Assembly: GCF_040954835.1 (NCBI RefSeq)
Contig: NC_090711.1
Span: forward strand, 6,393,501 to 6,457,500
Direction of reading: 5' to 3'
Origin: Lepisosteus oculatus
Lineage: Eukaryota > Chordata > Actinopteri > Semionotiformes > Lepisosteidae
DNA length: 64,000 bases
Positions within the stretch are counted from its first letter, which is position 1. The number at the start of each line of letters is the position of its first letter. This document shows, one piece after another, positions 23,101-33,660 of this stretch. A model generated the notes under the pieces. That model had not been told where the DNA came from. It searched no databases and saw only the letters and a program-made list of their open reading frames with translations. A program made the position numbers and the translations under genes.

Positions 23101-24900
23101 AGCCCCCCCACACTGAATGGAGCCTGAGAGGTACGCGTTTTAGCTTTGATTTTGCATGCCTCCAACCAAAGCTCATGTGGAATAAACTCGTTAACTTGCA
23201 GCTACAAAGTAATTTGTGCTCTTCTCCCTCTATGAGGCTTGTGTTAACTGTGTGTTGTGTGGCACCCTTCCAAGCAGTGAGAAATGACTTGTCACTTTTG
23301 CAATACCAGAATAAATTTTGTCAATGTGACAGGTAGAGGATGCCAAAAGTCTGAACCAGGAATCTGCTGGTTCCACATTCCTTGAGCATGTTCAATTGTC
23401 TCTCAGTCCTTAATTACTTGACTGAGATCATAAATGACCTAATTTAGACAAGTTTTGGTCCCTCCTGGATTGGAGAAAACTCTGCATTAAGACCTGATAC
23501 CCTAATATAAATGGAATTACAGTGGAACAAAGTTACAACCTCATCTCGCACTTTGGCTCACCTGCGATTTGAAGTCTTGCACCCAAGACTTTCCACAGCA
23601 TGTTTTTTTCGTACACTCCCACCACACCATCGACACCCATGTGGGAGCTCCATGGCTCAATCCTTACAATACAGAGGGGGGGTAGCATTATTTGTCAGTG
23701 AGACAGCCAAAATTCCCTAAGGCAGGTTAGTTACACCAAATATACTTTACATGTTTAGTCACTCTCACATTTATTAGGAGATAAATAAACTACTGACATA
23801 ACTGCTGTTATTTATGTACAGTAAATATCAGAAGATTATTATAGGGGCCTTATAAGGATAGAAATCTTGTTCTTGAGTGTCCTATGCATTTTATGAGTAC
23901 TTTTCTACCCATACTAGTTACTGATTAAAGACCAAAAAAACACAGGTGATTTTTTTATATTCTGTATAAATAGTTTGTGTATGAGTGAATAGCTGGTAAC
24001 TACAGTGGTGAGACAGATTTTATGTTTATGGTCTTCAAGAAATATTTAATTAATTCAAGACTGAGGGTAGCCAAGTTTGTTTTTCTTTTTATTTCCTACC
24101 ATGTTTGCTGTCTCAAAACACAGCTGAGACTGTAACACCAACCAGACTACCAGAATGTCAGAAAGCCATGATGTATTGGAAATTGATTTGATTCCCACAA
24201 AAGGTCGTGTGCAAGACATTAGGACCTCTATTTGTGTACCTGTGTTTTTTTAATTATCTAATGTCCACACTGTGAGACTTTAGCAGTTAATTCTGTTTCC
24301 TTTTATCCATCTCATTACTTTGTTTTCTGCTTTTATCAAACTGAACACACCCAAAGTAGTGTAATTCTATGTGGCCAATATGCCAGAGGTATTTTTGAAG
24401 ATTTCTGTTCTCCTTTTAATGCAGTGCAGTGATAACAAATATTAAATCTTAAATGCTTTCAGGTTATAACCACATATAGGCTTTAAACAAATAAGACAAG
24501 GAAGCAAGTCACCAAGTGCACTGTAAGTACAGGGCACAAAGTGTAACTACATCCTGACGGAGACGCCAGCTCATCGCAGTAAACTTTCTTCATCTTTGCA
24601 TGTCTTTGAAAGCTGGGGGAAAACCTTAGCACATGCAGAGAAAAGACACAATTAAATGGAGAACATCCAAACTCCATCCAGAGGGTGCCCCTGTTTCAAA
24701 TGAATCCCAGGGCCAAAAAGCTGTGAGACACTAGTGGTCACCTCCATGTCATCCTCACCTCCCAGTAATGAAAATATTCACGGGAAAAAAAAGAAACTAC
24801 TGTAATCTAGGAAGACTGGTTTTACCTTCTGCTCTTTTTGCTAATATTTGAAAAGTTCTGCCCTTTGAAAACAAGATAGGAAGCGGGGTGCCTCCAGAGC
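20106..24900. other. Intergenic, gene-poor
   Basis: No coding gene is seen. A possible minus-strand CTCF-like word, CCCCTCTGCTGG (one mismatch), lies at 21422-21433. The stretch 22985-23215 (GGTTAATCGATTCAAATG, CTTTGATTTTGCATGC) is a complex island that may be regulatory. Confidence 0.5.
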
Positions 24901-24947
24901 CTGTTTGTGCATGTCTGAGGGGAAGGAGGGGTCACAGTGGAATTTAA

Positions 24948-25096
24948 GTCCAACTGGGAAGGCGCTAAATTTTTAAAGGCCTCCCCAATTATTCAACACA
25001 AAAAAAGTGCTGGGGATAGAACCATCGCAGCAAGGCTCAGGGCTATTATTCTCCCATTAATTTTTCCATTTGAAATAAAGTCTCCCTTGGTTCGGA
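24948..25096. promoter_or_regulatory. Duplicated putative element, copy 1a
   Basis: Shares ordered blocks with 25133-25275: GTCCAACTGGGAAGGC, AATTATTC, CTCCCATTAATTTTTCCATT followed by TGAAA, and CCCTTGGTT. It contains a homeodomain-type ATTAAT core. It resembles no SINE in the window. Confidence 0.45.
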
Positions 25097-25132
25097 TCTG
25101 CAAGCTCGAAAGGGGGATGTAGCATCTTTAAT

Positions 25133-25275
25133 GTCCAACAGGGGAGGCATTCCACTTTCAAAACATCAGCTAATTATTCTGAGGCTGCCTAGGATATTCC
25201 CGTCCCAGCTAGGCCTTAGGCCATTTCTCCACATTAATTTTCCATTTGAAACTAATCCCCCTTGGTTACTGCCAC
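25133..25275. promoter_or_regulatory. Duplicated putative element, copy 1b
   Basis: Partner of 24948-25096: GTCCAACAGGGGAGGC, TAATTATTC, CTCCACATTAATTTTCCATT followed by TGAAA, and CCCTTGGTT in the same order and orientation, about 185 bp away. Confidence 0.45.
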
Positions 25276-25784
25276 TGCTGTAAGTGTTTCTTTTAATTAG
25301 TAAGTATTAATGCTAAAGAATAGATTTTTTTTTCATTAGTAGTCTCTTTTTTTTTTCTTCCAAAGACCAGGGCTTCATCAAAACATCCAGTAGACACATG
25401 TGGTTCTCCAGTAAGTATTGGGACCAATAAGTCAGTAAAATGGGATGCCTTTTGGCTTTGCTCACGACTGTTACATGCTAAGTGCCCAGTTATCCCTGAA
25501 AACAACATGACTTTCTTAAATGGGTTGAGAAGCACATTAGTGCGGATAGCCCCAGTGTGCACAGTGTCTGGGTTATGGGTTTTGCTGTTATGGGGCATTG
25601 ACTATGAGTGAATATGAATACATATCTGGTGAGGAAGATCTAACCTAAGGCTCTTAGGCAGAATACCACAACCCTGGTACCTGGGATCCCCAATCAAGTT
25701 CGTCTTCTAGCACACCCTGTTATTGAAAGATTAGGTTGACTTGTTTAAGCAGTTAATGTTTCAATGTCCAAGAAAGTTGAGCAA

Positions 25785-25945
25785 TATTCTGATTTTTGTT
25801 CCAAATTATCTCTATAATGCTTAATTGGGCACACCACCAGTTCAATAGATCACAGTTACAATTGCTCCAATTGTCTTTAGACATTGATGGTTTAAAGGCT
25901 GCTGGACTGGGGCTCTTCAGGACCATGGTTAGAGATCCCTGGTCT
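25785..25945. repeat. Dispersed repeat remnant
   Basis: TGATTTTTGTTCCAAATT, TGCTTAATTGGGC and CTCTTCAGGACCATGGTTAG followed by AGATCCCTGG resemble a degenerate interspersed fish repeat, also glimpsed at 8255-8312. Confidence 0.4.
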
Positions 25946-26529
25946 AATCTCATCTGAGTGATGGACCTGAAGTCTTATGGGCACTAATTACCCAGGATGG
26001 TATGATGAGGGATACTGGGTACCTTTGAGGGTACACTAACATAAGAGTTTTACAGAGGAGAATTAATCCATGCAGATTAAAGCAGCATAGGTTTCAGGAT
26101 AAGGTGGGCATTACTGATACTGACAAGGAGATGATCTATTGCTCCACCTCTGAAATAATGGACACGTTGTTAATTCCAGTTGTTACTGAATTCGCTGAGC
26201 CCTGTCAGGAAGCCAGGACTGATTTTGCCTTAATGAAATCACCTGGTAGAAAAGGAAAAGCCGAGGAAAATGCATGTTTCTTTATGCCTGGATTCAGTTT
26301 GCAGCATTCACTGGACCTATTTCAGATGATTGCTGACATAATATTTTGCAAAACCTTTCTTTACATACTTTGCCACACTGTGCATTTCATTGCTTTTTGC
26401 TCTTTCTTTCATGCCATTGTGTATTTTGTGTGCATGTCAACACAGTGTGGAAATGAGAAACCTAACACAGAGAATGTTAATGAGGGAGTGACTTTGGACA
26501 CACAGTGGAATGAGTAACCAGCCTAACGG

Positions 26530-26760
26530 ACTCCTAGTTTTCCCTTTTTTGATTCAAATAATCCGTTTCCTCTTTCTTTACAAAATAACCAGGTCATTTA
26601 GCCAGTCTCCCAGCAACTCTGTTTTATTTCAGTAATGCACCCCTATGCTCACAACTCATTAATTAACTACCAGGTACTGAATCAAAGAGCTGGAGGCCCA
26701 GGGAAGACAGTGTACTTAAATGACAATTGTGGTCCCTTCTCCTCAGTGTGTCAGATCACT
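26530..26760. promoter_or_regulatory. Duplicated putative element, copy 2a
   Basis: Shares an alignable core with 28135-28405: TTTCCTCTTTCTTT, CTCCCAGCAACTCTGTTTTA, ATTAATTAACTACCAGGTAC followed by TGAAT, GGCCCAG, GACAATTGTGG, CAGTGTGTCAGATCA. A TTAATTAA homeodomain palindrome sits at the centre. Confidence 0.5.
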
Positions 26761-27219
26761 CAGAACACTTCCCTTTCTGATTTACATAACACTCACTTGT
26801 GCTATGCAGGAAAAACATCATTAAATCAATTTCCAAAATGATGAATAATCCTTTTCAGACCTTCTTCTGTAGTCCATACAGAGCTGCACCCCTTCAGGAA
26901 ATGTATATCCCTGCTACAGCACTGTAGATTTTAATCCCTTGACTTTCTTGTGCTTCATTATCCTAATGACTTGTTGTAGGTGTAGTGACCTAATGGAGGC
27001 CCTGTAAGCCAACAAACAATACAGCTGCTGAGAGTATTTGACTTGGCTAAATGTTGTGGTTCTCAGGGAAATGTTAAAGTCTGGTGGCAGTTAGCACTAA
27101 AAGGTTATTTACACGTCAGTATGTTTCAGACACCCAAATACAGTAATGCAGAAGCCTGTTTCTGTTTTCTAGCTCTGTCTCTCAGTGAAGAATGAAATAC
27201 ACAAATAATATAATTCATG

Positions 27220-27536
27220 TCAGATCTCAGAAGGTGGCCTAGGCAGGGCCTGGTCAGTACTGGAATAGGAGACCTGAACAAAATCAAGTTGCTCTTACAT
27301 GTTTAATCAAGTTGCCCTTACATGTATAATAAACATGGCTAATTTCCACTCTGGACTGACACAATCTAGTCTTACTAAAGTTCCAATCTGTGTAGTGAGG
27401 GAGCTGGCACACAATGGCCACCACACATCACACAGCCATTCACTAGTGGTGGATGAATTGGGTCTTGTCCTATATGTAAAGCATTTTGGGATGTTTGGAG
27501 ATGAAAAGCAGTACAGAAATACAATTGTAATTAAAT
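27220..27536 (+). repeat. 5S rRNA-derived SINE (SINE3-like)
   Basis: The head reads like the 3' half of 5S rRNA (CAGATCTCAGAAGG ... GGGCCTGGTCAGTACTGGAA then GGAGACC). The tail is GTGGTGGATGAATTGGG, AAGCATTTTGGGATG, AGTACAGAAATACAATTGT. It is a mobile element, not a 5S gene. It lies between the two halves of a duplicated putative element. Confidence 0.75.
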
Positions 27537-28134
27537 GTCCTTCAGAGCCACAGAGGACCATTTTTAATGATAACTGTTTTTTTATTTCTTCTTGTAAAAA
27601 GTTATGATATAATAATTTCGATGCCATTATTGACATATATTTGTTTTTATATGCTTCCCCTTCTCCTATAATCATCATATGGGTCAAAGTGCAAGAATTT
27701 AACAGAGGCGGAGGGACTACAACATACTGTAGCTTTCTGGTGGAGCACAACAACCAATGATTTCAAAAAAGACCTCTAGTGAAATCCAAGTACTGCTACT
27801 AAGTTTATAAATTTGGTGTGTTATCATTAACTATACATTCACTATGAATATCAATATGATGTACAAAAGCAAAGAGCAAAACACAGTACTTTCAAAACTC
27901 TGTTCCGTTGCCATATAACTCCGGAAAAAAATGAATTGATCTATTTTGATATTATGATCCACTGCAATGCCAGTGAAATCAAATACTTGTTATTGTTTAA
28001 TTCCAGCTGAAAATATAGTTACTTCATATTTTGTGGTTTGTAGTCTTTACTAAGCCTTTGTAAGAAACTAGCATTGCTTTTGTTTAAGGGCCCGGCAGGA
28101 TATTTCCAAATATATTCTACGAACATCCCAATAA

Positions 28135-28405
28135 TTAACCCCTTTTCCCATTTTGATGGAAAACTCTCATTTCCTCCTCTTTCTTTCTTTGAGAATCACT
28201 GGAGTTAGCTGATGTGTCATTCTCCCAGTGCCTCTGTTTCATTCCAATGATACACCTCCATCCTCCTGGCTCAATAATTAACTCCCAGGTACTGAATTAA
28301 AGTGCTGACGGCCCAGTGATGGGCAGTCCTGTCACTAAGACAGCGGGCTCACAAGACAATGACGGCTGTGACTCCCCCACCTGGGCTGTGTCACATCAGG
28401 CTTCA
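28135..28405. promoter_or_regulatory. Duplicated putative element, copy 2b
   Basis: Partner of 26530-26760: TTTCCTCCTCTTTCTTTC, CTCCCAGTGCCTCTGTTTCA, ATAATTAACTCCCAGGTACT followed by GAATTAAAG, GGCCCAG, GACAATGACGG, GGGCTGTGTCACATCA. It is more GC-rich than copy 2a. Confidence 0.5.
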
Positions 28406-28409
28406 TGCT

Positions 28410-29849
28410 GGTGTGAGTAGAGAGCTGGGGGGGTACTTCCCTCTGGTGAGATGCCCTTTGATGTGTTTTGTTATCTAGTCTGAAACAGTGTTTTCATCCC
28501 ACGGCCACTGAGCTAAATTTTAACAACCAGTCTGCTAAGGGTGCCTCCTGAACAGAATGTGCTTTGGCGAATTCAAAGAGAACTATAATTTCCATGCCTG
28601 AAAGGATCTTTTTTTTATTTATGTATAATCAGCAGATTCTTCCCCCTTTATTTTAATTTTGTTTTCTTCTCTGTGTTTTTTTGGCTGTCCACGAGATGGG
28701 TCTTTTGTTTCCCTTCACATTTTTGTCATCCCCCCCCCCAAAGTTTTTCTCAGGAAAGTTAACAGGGAAAACGTCTTCAGTCTTTTCTATTCCAGCGGTA
28801 TCAGAGGTTCTGAAGGAAATCCGCGACAGAAAAAAAAAAGATGAACACTGAAAGACTGGTTATAAACATTCCTTTTGTTAAAGACGAGTAGCCATGTAGA
28901 AAAAAATATAACATATTTATAGTGGATTTGGTAATATTTCCACAAAATAACTAGTTTTTTGTGCAAACCATCAAGCAGAAATGAGAGTTCAGCAAACAGA
29001 CAAACTGAGTGTGTCTCTGTGGGACTTCATAGGTAATGAAAACATACATTACATTTAACTACTAACCTGTCTGAGTCCGGAATATCAATTAAATTAATTA
29101 GTCTGATAGGTGGTTCAAGAAGGACTTTTATCTGGGAAGCAAGAAATATAGTTTGGAAGGTCAAAAGCTTTGAAGCCAGTGCCAAATCATAATATATGAG
29201 CCCCATTACAGAAGGAAAATGTTGCTGTAGCGATGGTTTGTGATATACGGTAGATCGGTATTATAATTTCTTTTCTTGACTCATATTTTACGATTTGAGT
29301 TTTAAATGCCATCAGTCTGTTTTAAACGATAACTGAAACGCACAGAATGAACTAACAGGGCAAGTATAGATACTGGATAGTCTTCTTTTAATTTTGCTTC
29401 GGTAAGGGACATCACTCTCAGTTTCTCCCTTTTCTCCTCCATCTCCCTCTCTTTTCTTTTTTATAAGTTGTCACTCAGGCATATCCCTTCTTTCTCTTGC
29501 CTGCCCTCTGAATTATTAACTGTGGCTCCAAAGAGTGAAAAGTTCTGCTGAGTAGATGGCTGAAGGATACGATATTATGTCGCATACATTTAGGAAGTCT
29601 GTCCATTCGGTGACATCAAACAGCCTGTCCATATCAATTGCCCCCAGTCCCACCCCACCATCACCATGATAACACTACAGACACACAACGCAATGAAACA
29701 ATATTGCACCAAACTGATCTGGGAATTTTCTGGACAGGTGACCATGTTTTTAATGAGGTAACTGTATCTATATTAGACAGCCTGTGTCGAATATCATATC
29801 TGGAAGAATTATCAATTCGAGCTACATACCAGAGCCACAGCAACCATAT
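28410..29849. other. Intergenic, gene-poor
   Basis: AT-rich with poly-T and poly-A runs. No gene or repeat family is recognised. Confidence 0.5.
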
Positions 29850-30052
29850 GACACACCCCATGATGGGGCACCAGTCCAGATATTACCCCAGGAACAACGG
29901 TCCCCACATACTGTATATGGCTGGGAGGGTCAGAGCAATTTAGAGCAAATTACCTCAATCAAGGATACAACATCAGTGTCTGCAGTGGGGACTCAGATCC
30001 ACAACCTGTCAGTTATGAGTCCAATGGCTTAACCACTACACAACCCCATATC
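29850..30052 (-). repeat. tRNA-derived SINE fragment
   Basis: Read on the minus strand it opens GGGGTTGTGTAGTGGTTAAG with CCATTGGACTC, a Pol III A-box-like head. A B-box-like GGATCTGAGTCCCC, TATCCTTGATTGAGG and CTGGACTGGTGCCCC follow. It differs from the V-SINE copies. Confidence 0.6.
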
Positions 30053-33000
30053 TCAAGGTGATGAATTTATATTTCTGAAATGTACCTTTTTAAGCACATG
30101 CATTTTTCTTTTCTGGAGGGAGGTTTTTCATGCCACTGTTAGGCACTGACTGCTCCAGCATTTTACAGTTGTTAACTATAGCCTTCTGGACACCAAAGAA
30201 CCTGCAGAGAAATGTTTAAGTTGAAAATATACATGGATTATGTCAAAATCTCCACGTGTGCTGAACTGACATTCGATTTGCCCCAACGGCATCTTTCACT
30301 CTCAGTTATACCCTCAGCTTTGCTTCACAGGATGGTCTCCTACAATGTTGTCCCCACACCTCTGCAGGTCTCCAGCCTGGTGTCATGTCTGGCCAGTGCT
30401 ACATCCTCTTTTCTATTTTTGTTGTTTGTATGAAGACCTCCTCTGTGCTCAATTATTAACCTACGGGTCGTAAATTTAGCTGCGTGGTACATCACAGGGT
30501 CTTAGAGCTGTCATGTAAAGGAAACTGGTCCCCTTGGATACAAGCAGATCAAGCAGAGTCCACTCCATCATGATCCTCATGCCTCACTGTGAGTGGTGGA
30601 GATTCTCCAGTCTAACCCGGGGAGCTTGTGTAGGTGTTTTGGACAGGCAATCAGCACAACAAAGCGGAAAGTATGCTTTTCCTTGAGCCAGTTTCACTTC
30701 TGCTCAAAGCTTCCCACGTTGGAAGATTTCGGACTTCTTTACCATTTTGAAATATTGCATTTTTCTATGTTATGCTACATAACTTGCTGCTCCTGAAACA
30801 CAAGAACATGCTTTATGTTTGGTTTGGAAAAAAAGAACATTCTGTTTGGCAGCTAGTTTGAAAGGGCATCACGTGGCTTCGGCAGTTTGGTGGGAATTAA
30901 TTTCCTAATAACAACCTGGTGCCTTTTCTTATTATAGGCAGACTGATTTGAGTCTGGAACACATTACAGGGTCACACAGAAAATAAATCACAAATAAATG
31001 TGGAAATTTCCTGGCAGTATTGGGCTCAATGGTTTGCAGGATAGTAATATGCTTTATGATGATCAATTTCCTTTTGAAGTTGTTCAAAAATCGTAGTGAT
31101 TTCCCCCACTCTCTTCACTTATTTAGACAGCCAGAGTTAAAGCCAGTATCAGTGAAGGTACTGCTGACTGACCAGTGCTTATTTACTCTTCAGCTCATTA
31201 GTGCTGACTATAAACTTGGCCTGGAGGTGAAAAGAACTCCAAAGAAACAATCACACACCCCTTTACGTTTGTAGAATTTATCCATTTGTAAAACTCACAG
31301 GTATACTTGAAATGTTCTGCCAGGTCATTTACTATGCATCTCTTAACCTTTATCTAATTTGGTCATATGCACTACAAAACCTGTTCTATTGTGAACCAAT
31401 AATACTGTCACTTCAATCACTAAAAATGTCCACAAACAAAGAAGAAGGTCCGGTATTCACCTACATGTGTCTGACACTGTTGTACTCATTAAAAAGTTAC
31501 ATCCTCTTCTTTAATTATTAACCTTTACCATTGAATAATTGTGCTTATGGTGCAGTAGTGCTTCCTACATTAGGGATTCTGTTTACTACCTCACCATCCA
31601 TCAGTTTCATTTGTCCTTGTCTGACAGCCTTTTACTGCAATAGTTCTTATTCAGAGAATGTGGTCTGTTACAGTACCTGCAGTACTCTATTTTGTCAATA
31701 AGCCTTACTTGCCTTACACCTTTGTTTCTTGTTTTAATTAATTGATTTTTTGGGGACGTGTTCATTATATTTTAGTACAATTTTGTGAGTGTCCAAAATT
31801 ATATAATTTTTATGTTAACTGATCATTTTTAGTTTTTAACAGACGTTCAGGAGGGATGACAGCTGTCAGTAATTTGTAATAATTCCTCACATAAACTAGA
31901 AATAAAACACATAATCCTCTTAATTTCCTTTGCCTATGTTTTTTGCATCCCCCCTCCACCCCTCTCCACCTGTGGAGCTGCGCCTTTGTCACCTCTCTTT
32001 CTGCATGGGGGTCCCACCCTCTTCGTGTGATGGCCAGGAGGCTGGACCTTAGCTAAGTGGATTAAGCCAAGTTTACTGTGACTAAAACATTCAATAAGCC
32101 TTTCAACATATGTAATTCTTGCTGTTGTTAGTCCCAGTGAAGCGTAATTAAACTACCCCTTTCCTGTTTATCATGACATTTCAGCTCCATCACAGCATTT
32201 TTTTAACTCTTGGAAGCCAGGATTGAATTGTCAAGTGCATTATTCAGACAGAGTCCAAAGTTGCTTTCATAAGTAGCAGTTTGAGCAACACATGACTTAA
32301 TGAGCATTTCTCCCCTGCCTTATAGTTTTACTCCTTCCCCTATTGGATTAGTAAAGTAATCCCTCCACTAGATTTATTTGATTCTGATTACTACTGGTAA
32401 TAACTCCACTCTAAGCCCATTCAGGATATTTGTTTTGCATTTTAAATGGTCTGTATTCCCTCTTTCAAACGTCTTTCAGGATCTTAATTCCTTCACCATA
32501 TTCCTCTTCCTCATCAGCTGCTCTTCACTTGGTTCTACTAATAAAGGTCACTAGATCTCCTCAGTAACACTTCACTCCATCTTTATTAGTCTCCAGGCAC
32601 TACTATATTCAACCTAAACACCATTACATGATTTCTCAACCTTATCTACAGTAGCTGCTGTTCCCTTTCTGTAATGCCTGGTTGTGTTATTCAGACTGTT
32701 TGCTGAAAAATATCATTGTTCACTTACTGTAAATAACTTTTACTCATGTATTTGCTCTTACTCTTCACTAAGAGCAAGTAATTCTCCTTCCCACTAACTA
32801 GCCTTGCAGATCCTGTTTGGCCATGGATGCCTTTATGTGACACTTGCTTGCACCCCAGACACAGGAGCAGCCAGTTTGTTTTCTCTCGGTCTCCCATCTC
32901 TGCTATCTAGACTCCTCTCCCAGGTCCGGGATACATCCAGGTCTTATAACCTGTAATCAGCATACTTCAACTCTATTGACCCTGGCAAACAAACACACTG

Positions 33001-33299
33001 TTCATTTGTCCTGGAGGTTTGACACACCTCACTACCCCTAACTCACTGAGGCTCACAGGCCAAATCAAGCCATTCCTAATAAGAACACTCCTCTGCAAGC
33101 TGTTCTTATAAATCCAGAGGAGTGGCTAATTCCACACAGAGTTTATCCTGACAGCTCCTTCCCCACATGTAGAATTTCACTCTCCCTGAGTGCTAACTAC
33201 CCAATCAGACCAGGTATACCTCATTCCACAGGTTTTTCCAATTAATAAATGGCTCTCCCACAAAGCCACATTTCAATACCTTACAGATTCATAGTCAAG
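30053..33299. other. Intergenic, gene-poor, one candidate island
   Basis: No gene is seen. The part 30860-30965 (GGGAATTAATTTCCTAATAA, CTGGTGCC) is a compact ATTA-rich island that could be an enhancer. The rest is low-complexity AT-rich DNA. Confidence 0.45.
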
Positions 33300-33660
33300 A
33301 ATCCTCTTAGAAAAGGTTTTTATTGTCCTGCCCGCTGATATCTTGTGGTAGAATGATGGGCCTGATCCAAGGCTTTAGAATCTTTAAAGACATTAATAAA
33401 GTAGACCTAATGGGCTTCTTCAGAACCAACAGCGAAATCCTGAACAGAGGAGACAAGTGGAAACTACATGGCAGTGCATTTAGAACTGAGAACATGGGGC
33501 AGTTTTTTTACACAATAACGCATTTTACACAATGTGTTTAATTGTTGAAGCTCATGCTCTGACTTCAATTGATCAATTAATCAATTTCGAACCTCTGATC
33601 AATTAATTACAACCAAACAAGCTAGATGGACTCAATGACCCCCCCTTATTTTTTGAAAAT
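33300..33660 (+). repeat. Degraded non-LTR retrotransposon 3' end
   Basis: The plus frame around 33410-33520 reads NRGDKWKLHGSAFRTENMGQ, resembling the C-terminal part of fish non-LTR element ORFs (DKWKLHGSAFRTE..FFTQ). The end is AAGCTAGATGGACTCAATGA, the usual 3' end of such copies. The frame breaks soon after. It is an old dead fragment. Confidence 0.55.

Noticed and set aside
27307..27753. 148-codon minus-strand frame
   Set aside because: Half of it is antisense to a 5S-derived SINE copy.
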